A DNA stretch of 64,000 nt from Tolypeutes matacus (taxonomy: Eukaryota > Chordata > Mammalia > Cingulata > Chlamyphoridae): positions 12,017,009 to 12,081,008 of the forward strand of contig JAKSZT010054396.1 of the NCBI GenBank assembly GCA_026826555.1, read 5' to 3'. Every line of letters begins with the position of its first letter. The first letter of the stretch is position 1. A program made the position numbers and the translations under genes. Under the pieces are notes generated by a model. The model did not search any database and had not been told where the DNA came from. It worked only from the letters and a program-made list of their open reading frames with translations. This document shows positions 33,690 to 46,088 of this stretch, one piece after another.

Positions 33690-34202
33690 TGGTGATGCAT
33701 GGGAAAAATATAATTATGGACTATAGTTAACAGCAATATTGTAATATTCTTGCATCAATGTCAAAGAAGGTACTATAGGGAGTATGGGATTTTTTCTTTT
33801 GGACTAAGGAAAATGTTCAAAAATTTACTGAGGTGATGGCTGCACAACTCTGTGATGAAAGTGAGAGCCACTGAGTATACACTTTGGATGGACTATATAA
33901 GGCATGGGACTGTATAACACAGTGAACCTTGTGAAGGATGATGGACTGAGGTTAACAGTACACATAGGAGAGTGTTCTGTCATGAACTATAACAAATGTA
34001 CAATACTAATACAGGGTGTTAACAATAGGGGAGTCTATGGAAAACATATACAAAATGTAAGCTATAGACCATAGTTAGTAGTAATACTTTCATGATGTTC
34101 TTTCATAATCTGAACAAACGTTCCAAAACAATGCAAGATGTATGGGAATACTGCACATTATCCATGATTTTTTTGTTAGCTCACAACTTCTCTAATAAAA
34201 AA
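33690..34202 (+). mobile_element. L1 3'-UTR fragment
   Basis: Same unit as 7676-8257, ending CACAACTTCTCTAATAAAAA. Confidence 0.75.
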
Positions 34203-34399
34203 TTAACTTTCATCCCTTGATGCCATACAGCATTAATCTTATTATCCAGTGACAGCCATTCTTCAAATATGTGAAAAAAGCATTAATGGGCCCATCCCTT
34301 TCAATTGTTAACCAGTGAGACTTACAGTTGCTTGAAATCTGTCCAATATATATAATATCCCAGATGTGGTATGAGTAGAACATTATTTTTATTAACAAG

Positions 34400-34630
34400 T
34401 ACCATCTATTAAATACTTACTTTATCTGGCGCTTTACAAATATTACTGCTGATCCCAACAATCAAGAAGGAAAGATACTAGCTCCTTTTTCAGATGAAGA
34501 AATTGAGGTTCAGAATCATCACACAACTTACCAAAGACTCACATTTGGTAAATTGCAGAAACAGAATTTAAACCAGACCTGCATGTCTCCAAAGCTCATG
34601 CTCTTCTCTAACACATGTCTATTAGCTTGC
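34400..34630 (-). repeat. MIR SINE
   Basis: AAATACTTACTTTATCTGGC, CAGATGAAGAAATTGAGGTT, ACAGAATTTAAACCAGACC and GCTCATGCTCTTCTCTAAC are the reverse MIR in order. Confidence 0.8.
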
Positions 34631-34648
34631 TTTAAAAAAATTACCCTC

Positions 34649-34880
34649 TTCTCTCTTGCCTTTTGACCCCTGCTCTCACCTTTCCCCCCGCTGCCATGAT
34701 GAACATGCAAGTAGACCTGGGCATTTATAATCTACAATGGGGAATTGTAGTCTGTTAATTTGCTTTCTTTATCACTTTTCAGCCCTATCCTCTCTACCTG
34801 GGACCCACGATCTGTTATTTTCTCCCATTTCTCTCCACTCCCCACCTTAATAAATTATTGGCCTGACTAAAAAAAAAAAA
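34649..34880 (+). pseudogene. Processed retrocopy of an mRNA 3' end
   Basis: 232 bp ending in poly(A) (from 34869) with an AATAAA signal at about 34850, flanked by AAAAAATTACCCTC (34635-34648, 34881-34894). No tRNA or L1 features. The source gene is not recognised and only untranslated-like sequence is present. Confidence 0.75.
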
Positions 34881-34904
34881 AAAAAATTACCCTCGTCAAA
34901 TTTT

Positions 34905-36110
34905 TCAATTACCAGTCTCTATTACAAAATTTTAATTATTGCATTGTATTCCATCTAGAAGGTAAATGAATTTTTTTAGGAGGTACCAGAGATTGAACCC
35001 AGGACCTCGTACATGGGAAGGAGGCGCTCAACCACTGAGCTACATCCACTGCCTGATGAGAGTTTTTTTGTTTCATTTGTTTTTGTTTTTAGGAGGTAAC
35101 AGGGATCAAATCCAGGACCTTGTACATAGGAAGCAGGTGCTCAAATCACTTGAGCTACATCCACTCCCCTGAAATTTTTAATTATTCCACTGATTAGTCA
35201 TTTAGGTTGTTTCTAATTTTTCATTATTTGAAACAATGCAGTGAACATCTTTGGGTTTATAAGTTTTATTTTTTGGAGTGTGTATGTTGCGGGTGGTGGT
35301 ATTATTTTATTTGAATAACTTCCCAGATGTGGACTACAGGGTCAAAAAGTATGAAGATTTATATGACTCTTAACACATGACCAGGGTGCTTTTCAAATAG
35401 CTGTAATAATATCTTAGACCATCTGCAATTTATGCATCTACTAACTGCACTGTATGCTAGCCAGCATGGGAGTTGTTGCTAATTTAGTGACTTCCGTAGA
35501 TTCTGGTGCTTCCTAATAGTTTAATTTGTTTTTTTAAGTTATTTCATGCTTATTTACTTGTTGAATTTCCTATCTTATTAACTGTCCAATATTGTACAAT
35601 GCCCACATGTACAAGTGTTTTATATATAAGATTGTTACAACTTGGAAATGTGTTGTAAATATTTTCCCCAATCTGCTATCTTTTCATTTTGGCTTCATTT
35701 GAAGATGATATGAAAGATAAATTTTTAGGTGGTCTAATCTGTCACTCATGTCCTTTGTAAATGCGTCTGTTATTTCTAAGCTTAGATAGTTATTCCCCTT
35801 CTAAAGTACAAGCAATACACATTTCAATTCAGTGGCTTGTTGTTTCCATGGAATTATCTAATCCATCTGCAACGTTTTAGTGTGTGAAGTTTTTTAAATC
35901 TAAATTTCTTTTTAAAAAAAGAAAAAAAATCTAAATTTATTTTACTTCAAATTGCTTCAAGTTATACCACGACCATTTGTCAAATAATCTTTCCATTCCC
36001 TATTAGTATATTGGCTTGGTTTCCTTTATCATATATTAAATTCTTATATTCAAAAGGTTCCAATTCAGGACTATTTTCCCACTGGGGCTCTATTTTTTAA
36101 TTATTATAAT
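34905..36110 (-). mobile_element. Old L1 fragment, interrupted by a DAS dimer
   Basis: Reverse strand of the L1 ORF2 C-terminal region: GGTTGTTTCTAATTTTTCAT, GAACATCTTTGGGTTTATAA, ACAGGGTCAAAAAGTATGAA. Heavily diverged. Confidence 0.6.
34972..35169 (-). mobile_element. DAS SINE dimer
   Basis: Two reverse units (GAGATTGAACCCAGGACCTC; GGGATCAAATCCAGGACCTT) with a T-rich linker, inside the old L1. Confidence 0.88.
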
Positions 36111-36198
36111 GTTATTATGCCTTTTGTTCTTAATTTTTATTGTGATAACATATATGCAACACAAAATTAATAGTACAATTATAAAAAAATGTGCTCAA

Positions 36199-38416
36199 CT
36201 TTGGGAAGATGGCGGAAAGACAGAACTGCTAAAACTGAAGAGAGAACAGAACAAAGGAAGAAAAGAATGACAAAAATTGAGCAGGGGCTCAGGGAGTTCA
36301 ATGGTAACACAAAAGGCAACAACATATGTGCCATGGGAGTTCCAGAAGGAGAAAAGAAGGGAAAAGGGGCAGAAAAAGTATCTGAGGAAATAATAGCTGA
36401 AAAATTCCCAATTCTAACAAAAGAAATAAACTTACACGTCCAAGAACAGTGTACCCCAATCATAACAAATGTGAGCAGACTTACTCCAAGACACGTAATA
36501 CTGAGAATGTCAAACGTTAACGATAAAGAGAAAATTCTGAGAGCATCAAAAGAGAAGTAAACCAACACATACAAGGGACACCCAGTAAGACTTAGTACGG
36601 ATTTCTCATCAGAAACCATGGAGGCTGAGAAGAGAGTGGTATGATACAATTAGGATACTGAAAGAGAAAAGATGCCAGCTGAGAAATCTTTATCCAGCAA
36701 AACTGTCGCGCAAATACAAAAGTGAGATTAAAATATTCGCAAACAAACAGAAACTAAAAGAGTTCGTAAAAAAGAATGTACCTTTGCCGTAAATATTAAA
36801 GGAAGCCTTACAACCTGAAATAAAAAGACAGGAGATGCCTGGAGGAGATTATAGAAGAATAGCAGAAAGGATACCCAAAAGAGTAAACAGACAGATGAAA
36901 ATAAGATATGACATATGAAAACTAAAAAATAAAATGGTGGAGGTAAATAATGTATTTACAGTAATATCATTCAATATGAATGGATTAAACTCCCCTATGA
37001 AAAAACATAGGCTGACAGAATAGAAAACCATGAGCCATCTATATGCTGCCTACAAGAGGCTCACCTTAGACTCAGGCATACAAAACAGCTTAAAGTGAAA
37101 GGCTGCAAAATGATATTTCACACAAGAGTAATCAAAAAAGAGCAGGGGTAGCTACACTAATATCAGAAAAAAACAGACTTTAAATACAAAAAAGTTATAT
37201 GAGATACAGAAGGCCATTATATATTAATAAACGGGACATTTTCCCAGGAAGATATAACGGTCATAAATATCTATGCACCTAACCAGAGTGCCCCAAAATA
37301 CAGGAGGCAAATTCTGACAAAACAGAAGAGAGAAATATATCTCTATAACAGCTGGAGACTTCATCACATCACTCACATCATTGGACAGAACAACTAGACG
37401 GAAGATCAACAATGAAACAGAGAACTTGAACAATATGATAAATGAGCTAGACCTAACAGACATACATAGAACATTGCACCCAAACTCAGAGGGTTATACA
37501 TTCTTCTCAAGTGTCCCTGGATCTTTCCCCAGGATAGACCAATGTTAGGTCACAATGCAGGTCTCAATAAATATAAAAAGACTGAAATTATACAAAGCAC
37601 CTTCTCAGATTAGGAATGAAACTGGGACTCAATAATGGACAGTAAAGAGGAAATTCACAAATGTGTGGAGGCTGAACCACACACACACAAATAATCAGTG
37701 AGTCAAAGAACAAATTGCAAGTGAAATTAGTAAATATATTGAGATGAATAAAAACAATAACACAACTTATGAAAACTTATAACAAACAACGAAGGTACTA
37801 TTGAAAGAGAAATTTAAAGCCCTAAATGCAAATATTAAAAAAGAAAGGCTAAAATCAAAGAACTAATTGAACAACTGGAAAACTAGAAAAAGAACAGCAA
37901 ACTATTCCCAAAGCAAGCAGAATGAAAGAAATAATAAAGATTAGAGCAGAAATAAATGAAATTGAAAACCAAATAAGCAATAGAGAAAACCAGTAAAATC
38001 AAAAGCTAGTTTTTTGAGAAGATCAATAAAATTGACAACCCACGAGCTAGACTAACAAAGCAAAAGAAAAGATGCAAATATATAAAATCAGAAATGAAAG
38101 GGGCAAAGTTATGACTGACCACAGAAGTAAAATGGATCATAAGAGGTTATTATGAGACACTGTATGCCAAAAAAACTAGACAACCTAGATGAAATGGACA
38201 AATTCCTAGAAATGCACAAACTGCCTACACTGACACTACAAGAAATACAAGAACTCAACAAACCAATCACATTTAAAGAGACTTAATCAGTCAGCAAAAA
38301 TCTTCCAACAAAGAAAAGCCCAGGACCAGATGGATTTACAGGTGAACCCTACCAAACATTTTAAAACAAATTAACATCAATCCTGTTAAACTATTCTAAA
38401 AAAAATGAAGAGGACA
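36199..38416 (+). mobile_element. L1 copy 1, 5' part (ORF1 C-terminus and ORF2 N-terminal half)
   Basis: Starts GGGAAGATGGCGGAAAGACA, a 5'-end-like sequence joined directly to ORF1. The frame at 36189-36560 matches the ORF1 RNA-binding C-terminus (GVPEGEKKGKGAEKVSEEII). ORF2 begins near 36934 and matches copy 2 (38822 onward) block for block, including the endonuclease and RT N-terminal region, but with many stops. Similarity stops at GAAGAGGAC near 38416, inside ORF2. Non-coding. Confidence 0.88.
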
Positions 38417-38821
38417 AAGAATAAAATGGATTGGTATTCCCATGTTACAAAGGAGAGGTTCAGTGTGAACTTGTCAGGGGCACATGGCTGGCAGGGTGCA
38501 GAGCTGGGATTCACCAGCATTCCACCTTGGGGTCTATTCCCAGCACCCCTTACAGCAAGCTGGTGACTCTTGCTGAAATACTGGAGCTTCGTCTTGGCCA
38601 CTTTCTCCAGGGATATCTCAAGGCCCTGGAATATTTCAAGCTGCCCCCAAAGCTTGGGGAGGTCCCTCCATTTGCCAACCTCACTGAATAACACCTTGTC
38701 ATAACTATCAAATTTTTGTGTGTGTGTTACCTCGGCATCCATCTGACTTCCGTGAAGCCACTGGACACTGACCTTTGGCCCAGTTAATAAATAGCTTTAA
38801 AAAAAAAAAAAAAGAATAAAA
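38417..38821 (+). pseudogene. Processed retrocopy with MIR-derived 5' part, at an L1/L1 junction
   Basis: A 15-bp duplication AAAGAATAAAATGGA is present at 38416-38430 and at the right end (to about 38824). Between them lie about 380 bp ending in AATAAA, GCTTT and an A-tail (38800-38813). The first 90 bp (TATTCCCATGTTACAAAGG...GCAGAGCTGGGATTC) is MIR reverse strand. The rest is not L1, SINE or LTR. An 86-codon frame (38431-38691) spans it, starting in the MIR part; no protein family is recognised. Parent transcript unknown. Confidence 0.72.
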
Positions 38822-41800
38822 TGGAGGAAGTAAATAGTGCATTTACAGTAATATCATTGAATGTGAATGGATTAAACTCCCCAATCAAAAGATATAGGCT
38901 GATAGAATGGATAAAAAAACATGACCCATCCATATGCTGCTTACGAGAAACGCACCTTAGACGCAGGGATATCCCGGCTGAAAGTGAAAGGTTGGAAAAA
39001 GATACTCCACGCGAATAGTAAACAGAAAAGAGCAGGGGTAGTTATACTAATATCAGACAAAACAGACTTCACATGCAAAAAAGTGATATGAGATGCAGAA
39101 GGCCATTATATATTTTAAAAAAGGGACGATCCTCCAGGAATATATAACAGTCATAAATATCTATGCACCTAACCAGGGTGCCCCCAAAAATATGAGACAA
39201 ACTCTGGCAAAACTGAAGGGAGAAAAAGACATTTCTACAATAATCGTCGGAGATTTCAACACCCCTCTCACATTATTAGATAAAACAACTAGACAGAAGA
39301 TCAACAAGGAAACAGAGAACTTGAACAACATGATAAACAAGTTAGACCTAACAGACATATACAGAACACTGCATCCAAACTCAGCGGGTTATACATTCTT
39401 CTCAAATGCCCATGGATCTTTCTCAAGGATAGACCACATGTTAGGTCACAGTACAGCTCTCAATAAATATAAAAAGATTGAAATTATACAAAGCACCTTC
39501 TCAGGTCACAATGGAATGAAACTAGAAATCAATAACAGACAGGAAAAAAGGAAATTTGCAAATGTGTGGAGACTGAACAACACAATCCTAAATATTCGGT
39601 GGGTCAAAGAAGAAATTGCAAGTGAAATCAGTAAATATATTGAGACAAATGAAAATGAGAACACAACATATCAAAACTTATGGGATACAGCAAAGGCAGT
39701 CTTGAGAGGGAAATTTATAGCCCTAAATGCCTATATTGAAAAACAAGAAAGAGCTAAACTCAAAGATTTAACTGAACAACTTGAGAAACTAGAAAAACAA
39801 CAGCAAACCAATCCCAAAGCAAAAAGAAGGAAAGAGATAATAAAGATTAGAGCAGAAATAAATGAAAACAAGAACAGAAAAACAATAGAGAAAATCAACA
39901 AAACCAAAAGCTGGTTCTTTGAGAAGATCAATAAAATTGACAAACCCCTCGCTAGACTAACAAAGAAAAAAAGAGAGAAGATGCAAATAAATACAATCAG
40001 AAATGAAAAGGGGGAAATTACAAATGACCTCACAGAAATAAAAAGAATCATAAGAGGATATTATGAGAAACTATATGCCAACAAACTAGACAACCTGGAT
40101 GAAATGGACAAATTTCTAGAAACTCATAACCAACCTACACTGACACAACAAGAAATACAAGAACTTAACAAACCAATCACAGTTAAGGAGATTGAATCCG
40201 TCATCAAAAATCTCCCAACAACAAAAAGTCCAGGACCAGAAGGCTTCAAAGGTGCATTCTACCAAGCATTTCTAAAAGAATTAACACCAATCCTGTTTAA
40301 ACTCTTCCAAAAAATTGAAGAGGAGGGAAAATTACCCAACACATTTTATGAAGCCAACATCACCCTAATACCAAAACCAGATAAAGATTCCACAAGAAAA
40401 GAAAATTACACACCAATCTCTCTCATGAACATAGATGCAAAAATTCTCAACAAAATACTTGCAAATCGAATCCAACAGCATATCAAAAGGCTTATACATC
40501 ATGACCAAGTGGGATTTATTCCTGGTATGCAAGGCTGGTTCAACATAAGAAAATCAATCAATGTAATACAGCACATTAACAAATTGAAGGAAAAAACCAC
40601 ATGATCATCTCAATAGATGCAGAAAAGGCATTCGACAAAATCCAACATCCTTTTTTTGATAAAAATACTTCAAAAGATAGGAGTAAAAGGAAAATTCCTC
40701 AATATGGTAAAAGGCATATATGAAAAACCCACAGCCAACATCATACTCAATGGGGAAAGGTTGAAAGCTTTCCCCCTAAGATCAGGAACAAGACAAGGAT
40801 GCCCACTGTCACCATTGTTATTCAACATTGTACTAGAAGTTCTAGCGAGGGCAATTAGACAAGACAAAAAAATTAAAGGCGTCCAAATAGGAAAAGAGGA
40901 AGTAAAACTCTCACTGTTTGCAGATGACATGTTCCTGTATTTAGAAAATCCTGAAGTATCCACAACAAAGCTACTTGAACTAATAAATGAGTTCAGCAAA
41001 GTGGCAGGATACAAGATCAACACGCAAAAATCAGTAATGTTTTTGTACACTAGTACTGAACAATCTGAGGAGGAAATCAGGAGGAAAATCCCATTTTCAA
41101 TAGCAACAAAAAGACTCAAATACCTAGGAGTTAATTTAACCAAGGAAGTACAGGACCTATATGCAGAAAACTACAAAACAATGCTAAAGGAAATTAAAAA
41201 AGACCTAAACAAATGGAAAGACATTTCATGTTCATGGATTGGAATAATAAATATCGTGAAGATGTCAATCTTGCCCAAACTGATTTATAAATTCAATGCA
41301 ATACCAATCAAAATCCCAACAGCTTACTTTACAGAATTAGAGAAGGCAATTACCAAATTCATCTGGGAGGGTAAGTGCACCCAAATAGCCAAAAGCATTC
41401 TTAAAAAAAAAGAGCAATGTGGGAGGAATTTCACTGTCTGACCTTGAAACATATTACAAAGCTACAGTGGTCAAAACAGCATGGTACTGGCATAAAGATA
41501 GACACATTGATCAGTGGAATAGAATTGAGAATCCAGAAATATACCCTCACCTATAGAGTCAGCTTGTTTTTGACAAACCTAGCAAGCCCACGCTAATGGG
41601 AAAAAACAGTCTCTTCAACAAATGGTGTTGGGAGAACTGGATATCTATAACCAAAAGAATGAAAAGAGGACACCTATCTCACCCCGTATACAAGAATCAA
41701 CTCAAAATGGATCAAAGATCTAAATATAAAAGCCAGGACCATAAAATTACTAGAAGAAAATGCAGGGCAACATCTTCAAGACCTTGTAGTAGGTGGTGCT

Positions 41801-42044
41801 TTCTTGGACCTTACACCCAAAGCACATGCAACAAAAGAAAAAGTAGATAAATGGGACCTCCTCAAAATTCAACACTTTTGCACCTCACAGGACTTTGTCA
41901 GAAGGGTGAAAAGGCAGCCAATTCAATGGGAAAAAAATATTTGGAAATCACATATCTGATAAGGGTTTAATATCCAGGATATATAAAGCGATGTTACAAC
42001 TCAACAATAAAAAGACAAATGATCCAATTTAAAAAATGGGCCAT

Positions 42045-42212
42045 TTCTTTGATAACGGACTTGGGAATTGGTTTAACCCAATTTCCATTCTTTGAATGTT
42101 CCCAGACATATGTTTTCTTCTTTTTTTTTAAATATGGGAAAAGGGAAACTAGCTTGTAATAAATATGTTAATAGTTTAAATACCAAAAAAAAAAAAAAAA
42201 AAAAAAAAATGG
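42045..42212 (+). pseudogene. Processed retrocopy of an mRNA 3' end inside L1
   Basis: Uninterrupted L1 reads ...AAAAAATGGGCCAAAGAC. Here AAAAAATGGGCCA occurs at about 42032-42044 and again after the A-tail (about 42205-42217), with 160 bp between. The insert has AATAAA at about 42158 followed by GTTTAAATACC and at least 25 A. No SINE promoter boxes. Parent gene not recognised. Confidence 0.82.
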
Positions 42213-42366
42213 GCCAAAGACTTGAATAGACATTTCTCCAAAGAAGAAATAGAAAAAAACATATGAAGAAATGCTCAACATCACTCATGACTAGGGAAAT
42301 GCAAATCGAAACTACAATGAGATATCATTTCACACCTATCAGAATGGCCACTATTAAAAAGACAGA

Positions 42367-42467
42367 TGGGGGCTGGAAGTGGCTCAACTGGTTGGGCGTC
42401 CGTCTCCCATATGGAGGGACCTGGGTTCAATTCCCAGGACCTCCCAGTAAAAAAAAAAAAAAAAAAG
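42367..42467 (+). mobile_element. DAS SINE monomer inside L1 copy 2
   Basis: AAGTGGCTCAACTGGTTGG and GGTTCAATTCCCAGG plus A-tail, inserted in ORF2 between AAAAAGACAGA and GAGAGAACTACAAG. Confidence 0.9.
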
Positions 42468-43090
42468 AGAGAACTACAAGTGTTGGAGAGGGTGTGGAGA
42501 GATAGGAACACTTCTTCACTGTTGGTGGGAATGCAGGATGGTACAACCACTAGGGAGGACTGTTTGGCAGTTCCTAAAGAAGTTGAATATAGACTTGCCA
42601 TGTGACCCTGCAATACCACTACTGGGTATATACCCAGGAGAACTGAGAGCAGTGACACGAACAGACATCTGCACACCGATGTTCACAGCCACATTATTCA
42701 CCATTGCCAAAAGTTGGAAACAACCCAGGTGTCCATCAACAGATGAATGGATAAACAAACTGTGGTGTATTCACACAAGGGAATATTACGCAGCTGTAAG
42801 AAGAAATGAAGTCATAAAGCATATGGCAACATGGATGAACCTGGAAGACATTATGTTGAGTGAAGCAAGCCAGACACAAAAGGACAAATACTGTATGAAT
42901 ACGTTACTATGAACCAAAAATATTGTATAATATATTGTTTGATTAAAAAAATTTTTTTTATGTATCCATTATATTTAATTGAGAAATGTATATATTTATT
43001 TATCTATGTTTACTTTTTAGTTTTTAATTTATATTTTCAATTATTAAATGTACAAAATAAAGCTAAAAAAATGTTTAAAAAAAAAAAAAA

Positions 43091-44517
43091 CTACGAGTTA
43101 TTTCACACCTACTAGAACGGCCACTATTAAAAAGACAGATAACTACAAGTGCTGAAGAGGATGTGGAAAGATAGGAACACTTATTCACTGTTGGTGGGAA
43201 TGTAGAATGGTACAGCCACTGTGGAGGACTATTTAGCAGTTCCTAAAGAAAGTGAATATAGATTTGCCACGTGACCCAGCAATACCACCACTGGGTATAT
43301 ATCCAGAAGAACTGAGAGCAGTGACACAAACAGACATCTGCACACCGATGTTCATAGCAGTGTTAATTCACGGTTGCCAAAAGTTCGAAACAACCCAGGT
43401 GTCCATCAACGGATGAATGGATAAACAAACTGGTGTATTCACATGATGGAATATTATGAAGTTGTAAGAAGAAATGAAGTTGTAAAGCATATGACAACAT
43501 GGATGAACCTGGAAGACACTATGTTGAGTGAAGCAAGTTAGACAGAAAAGGACAAATAATGTATAATTGCACTACTATGAACTAAATATACTGTATAATC
43601 TCATGGAGTTAATAACCTGAATATGGTTCACCAAAATATAGAATGAGATTAGAGAGAGGAAAGCTGAGGGTTAACTTGTACAGAACTGAGAAAAAGAATG
43701 TGTGTTAATCTATGGAAATGAATAGAAAAGGTCAAAGCCTGACATAATATTTGTAACTAGCAGTATTATTATGTGGGTATGAAAGGGGTTTAAAGGGAAA
43801 GTCCAAGGTCATGTATATTACTAAAAGGAAAGCTAAAAAATGTAACATGGAACTGCATAGCATAGTAAAACCACATGTGAAATATGAATATGGGTAAAAT
43901 TGCATATATAAGACCGATTTTCTCTGAAGCTGAACAAATCTATTTAATACTACAAGATGTTAATATCAGACAAAAATAATTATGCTAAGTGAATGAAACC
44001 AGACACAAAGTACTACATGTTGTATGATTCCATTTATATAAAATGTAAATATAAATTAATTTATAAAGATGAAATTAGATTAGTGGTTATGTAGGGCTGG
44101 GGAAGGACTGCTAAGAGGTGTGGAGGTTTTCTTTTTGGAGTAATGAAATTGTTCTAAAATTGTTCTGTGGTGATGAATGCACAACATTGTGATTATACTA
44201 AAAGCCACTGATTATACACTTTGTATGGTATGTGAATATATCTCAGTAAAACTGATTAATAAATAAATAATTGTTGAAAAATAGCCAGGAATAGCAGCTA
44301 TGTCAGCAGGGGAAGCATAGAGAGATTGAGAGGTGAAGAATTTTCTTGTTTGTCTGTTTTTTATTATAATTATTATTATTCAAATAATGAAAATACTCTA
44401 ATAATTATTGAAGTGATGAATGCACAACTATGTGATTATACCAAATACCATTGATTGTACACTTTGGATCAACTGTATGTCTTATTAATATGTATCAATA
44501 AAATTGATTTGTTTAAA
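43091..44517 (+). mobile_element. L1 3' end (probable 3' part of copy 1)
   Basis: Restarts in the last part of ORF2 (TTTCACACCTACTAGAACGG) and runs through a 3' UTR of the same type as 28902-29937 to TATCAATAAAATTGATTTG and an A-tail. Its 3' UTR differs from that of copy 2. Position and divergence fit the distal part of copy 1 interrupted by copy 2. Confidence 0.8.
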
Positions 44518-44520
44518 AAA

Positions 44521-45700
44521 GTGTGCTATCATCAATTTTAACAAATGTTCCACACCAATGCAGGGTACTGGTGGTGGGGTAGTGTATGGGAATCCTGTAT
44601 TTTATGCATGATTGGTCTGTAAATCTACAACTTCTCTAACAAAAAATTTAAAAAAGAAAATGAAAAAGTAAATTAGACAGTCCAATATCCAATAATATGA
44701 ATTCTAGAAGAGAACAGAGAAAAGAGAGAGAAGAAAAATCTTCCAAAAATAAAAGAAGTGCAGATTACCTTTGCATTGCCAGTACACTGGTTGAAAAGTG
44801 ACTCTTACAACAATAAAATTAAAGCACACAGGTGATAAAAACAATCCTACATGTTTTGTTGGGGGGAGGGAAACAGGTCACATAAAAATCAGAAAACAGA
44901 ATAGCTTCAAACTTTTCTATAGCAACAGTTATATGTAGAAAGCAATGAAAATACTAGCACCTTCAAAATCTAAAAGGAAATGATCTCTAATCTTGAATTC
45001 TATACCCAGCCAAATCACAAATGAAGGGTGGGAGTAGAATAAACATTTTCAGATATGCAAAGTTTCAAAAACTATACATTTCATGCAGCGTTTCTCTATG
45101 AAGTACTAGGGGATACACCACACTAAAAAGGGAGGGGGCACGAGAGAAATGGACATAGAGAAAACAGGAGGTTACCACAGGTGAGAAATAAAATAATACT
45201 GTATGATCTCATATGTAATAATTAGAATATGGAAGTTCACAGAGTCAGAAATTAGAATACAGATTACCAGGGGCAGGTGTGGGAGTGGGCAATAGGACAT
45301 TAATGCATAATTCTTACAGAACAGAGTTTCTGTTCAGGGTAATAGAAAAGTTTTGGTAATGGATGGTGATGAAGTAGCACAACATTGTGAATGTAATAAA
45401 CACAACTGAAATTGTATACTTGAAAGTATTTAAAAAGGGAAATTTTGTGTTGTACATAATATTACACTAAAAAAAAATTTTAAACCCATAGAACTGTCTA
45501 ACACAAAGAGTGAACCCTAATGTAAACCATGGTCCTTAGTTAATAATATGATTATAATAATATTGTTTCATCAAATATAACAAAGGTACCACACTACTGC
45601 AAAATGTTAATATGGGAAACTGTGGGATGGGGTGGGGTGGCGAAAATGGTAACTATACTTTCTGTAAACCTACAAGTGCTCTAAAAATTAACTTAAAATT
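44521..45700 (+). mobile_element. L1/HAL1 3' debris
   Basis: A short tail unit (to about 44660) resembles 34080-34200. Then a HAL1-like block (TTGAATTCTATACCCAGCCA, CAGATATGCAAAGTTTCAAA), an L1 3' end at 45170-45480 and another 3' UTR (AGTGAACCCTAATGTAAACC, CAAAGGTACCACACTACTGC). Confidence 0.65.
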
Positions 45701-45890
45701 AATAATTTATAATTATTATAAAAATTCAAACCATGCAGAAACAAAAATAGTGACTTGTTATTGGTATGTACCTTACCAGCTCTTTTTTCTATGCCTGTGT
45801 GCATATATACATACTTTTAGTTTAAGAAGATTGGTTTATACTATCTTTACATCTTTGTTACTTTTATTTTTGGCTTAAAAATATGTTGTG

Positions 45891-46088
45891 GGGAAGCAGA
45901 TGTAGCTCAAGTGGTTAAGTGCCTGCTTCCCATGTACTAGGTCCCGGGTTTGATCCCTGGTACTTCCTAAAAACAAACGAAAAAAGAACTCTCATTGGAG
46001 AGTGGCTGTAGCTCAGTGGTTGAGCGCCTGCTGCTTCCCATGTACGTGGTCCTGGGTTCAATTCCCAATACCTCCTAAAAATTTTTTG
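45891..46088 (+). mobile_element. DAS SINE dimer
   Basis: Two units with a (AAAC)n linker; duplication AAAAATATGTTGTG / AAAAAATGTTGTG. The open frame at 46002-46205 is a SINE shadow. Confidence 0.92.

Larger units (their letters stand above)
38822..43090 (+). mobile_element. L1 copy 2 (ORF2 start to poly(A)), defective
   Basis: 5'-truncated at the ORF2 start. Frame 38821-39018 holds the endonuclease N-terminus (SLNVNGLNSPIKR, RETHLRRRDI). Frame 39093-40604 holds [17 protein letters not shown] and the RT N-terminal blocks up to [15 protein letters not shown]. Frame 40617-41441 holds [15 protein letters not shown] and the catalytic FADD (codons 40917-40928). The later part (41596-42912) is in several frames and includes a GCGEIG...CWWEC-type C-terminus. 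Frameshifts lie near 39020-39090, 40605 and 41430. It is interrupted by a retrocopy at about 42045 and a DAS SINE at 42367, and ends in ATTAAATGTACAAAATAAAG plus poly(A). No full ORF2 can be made. Confidence 0.92.

Noticed and set aside
36179..36649. 156-codon minus-strand frame
   Set aside because: Antisense of the L1 ORF1 C-terminus.
38386..38742. 118-codon minus-strand frame over the retrocopy
   Set aside because: Spans the target duplication and the MIR part and runs opposite to the poly(A) orientation.
39093..40604. 503-codon open frame as a possible host gene
   Set aside because: It is L1 ORF2 endonuclease and RT N-terminal sequence, continued after frameshifts by 40617-41441.
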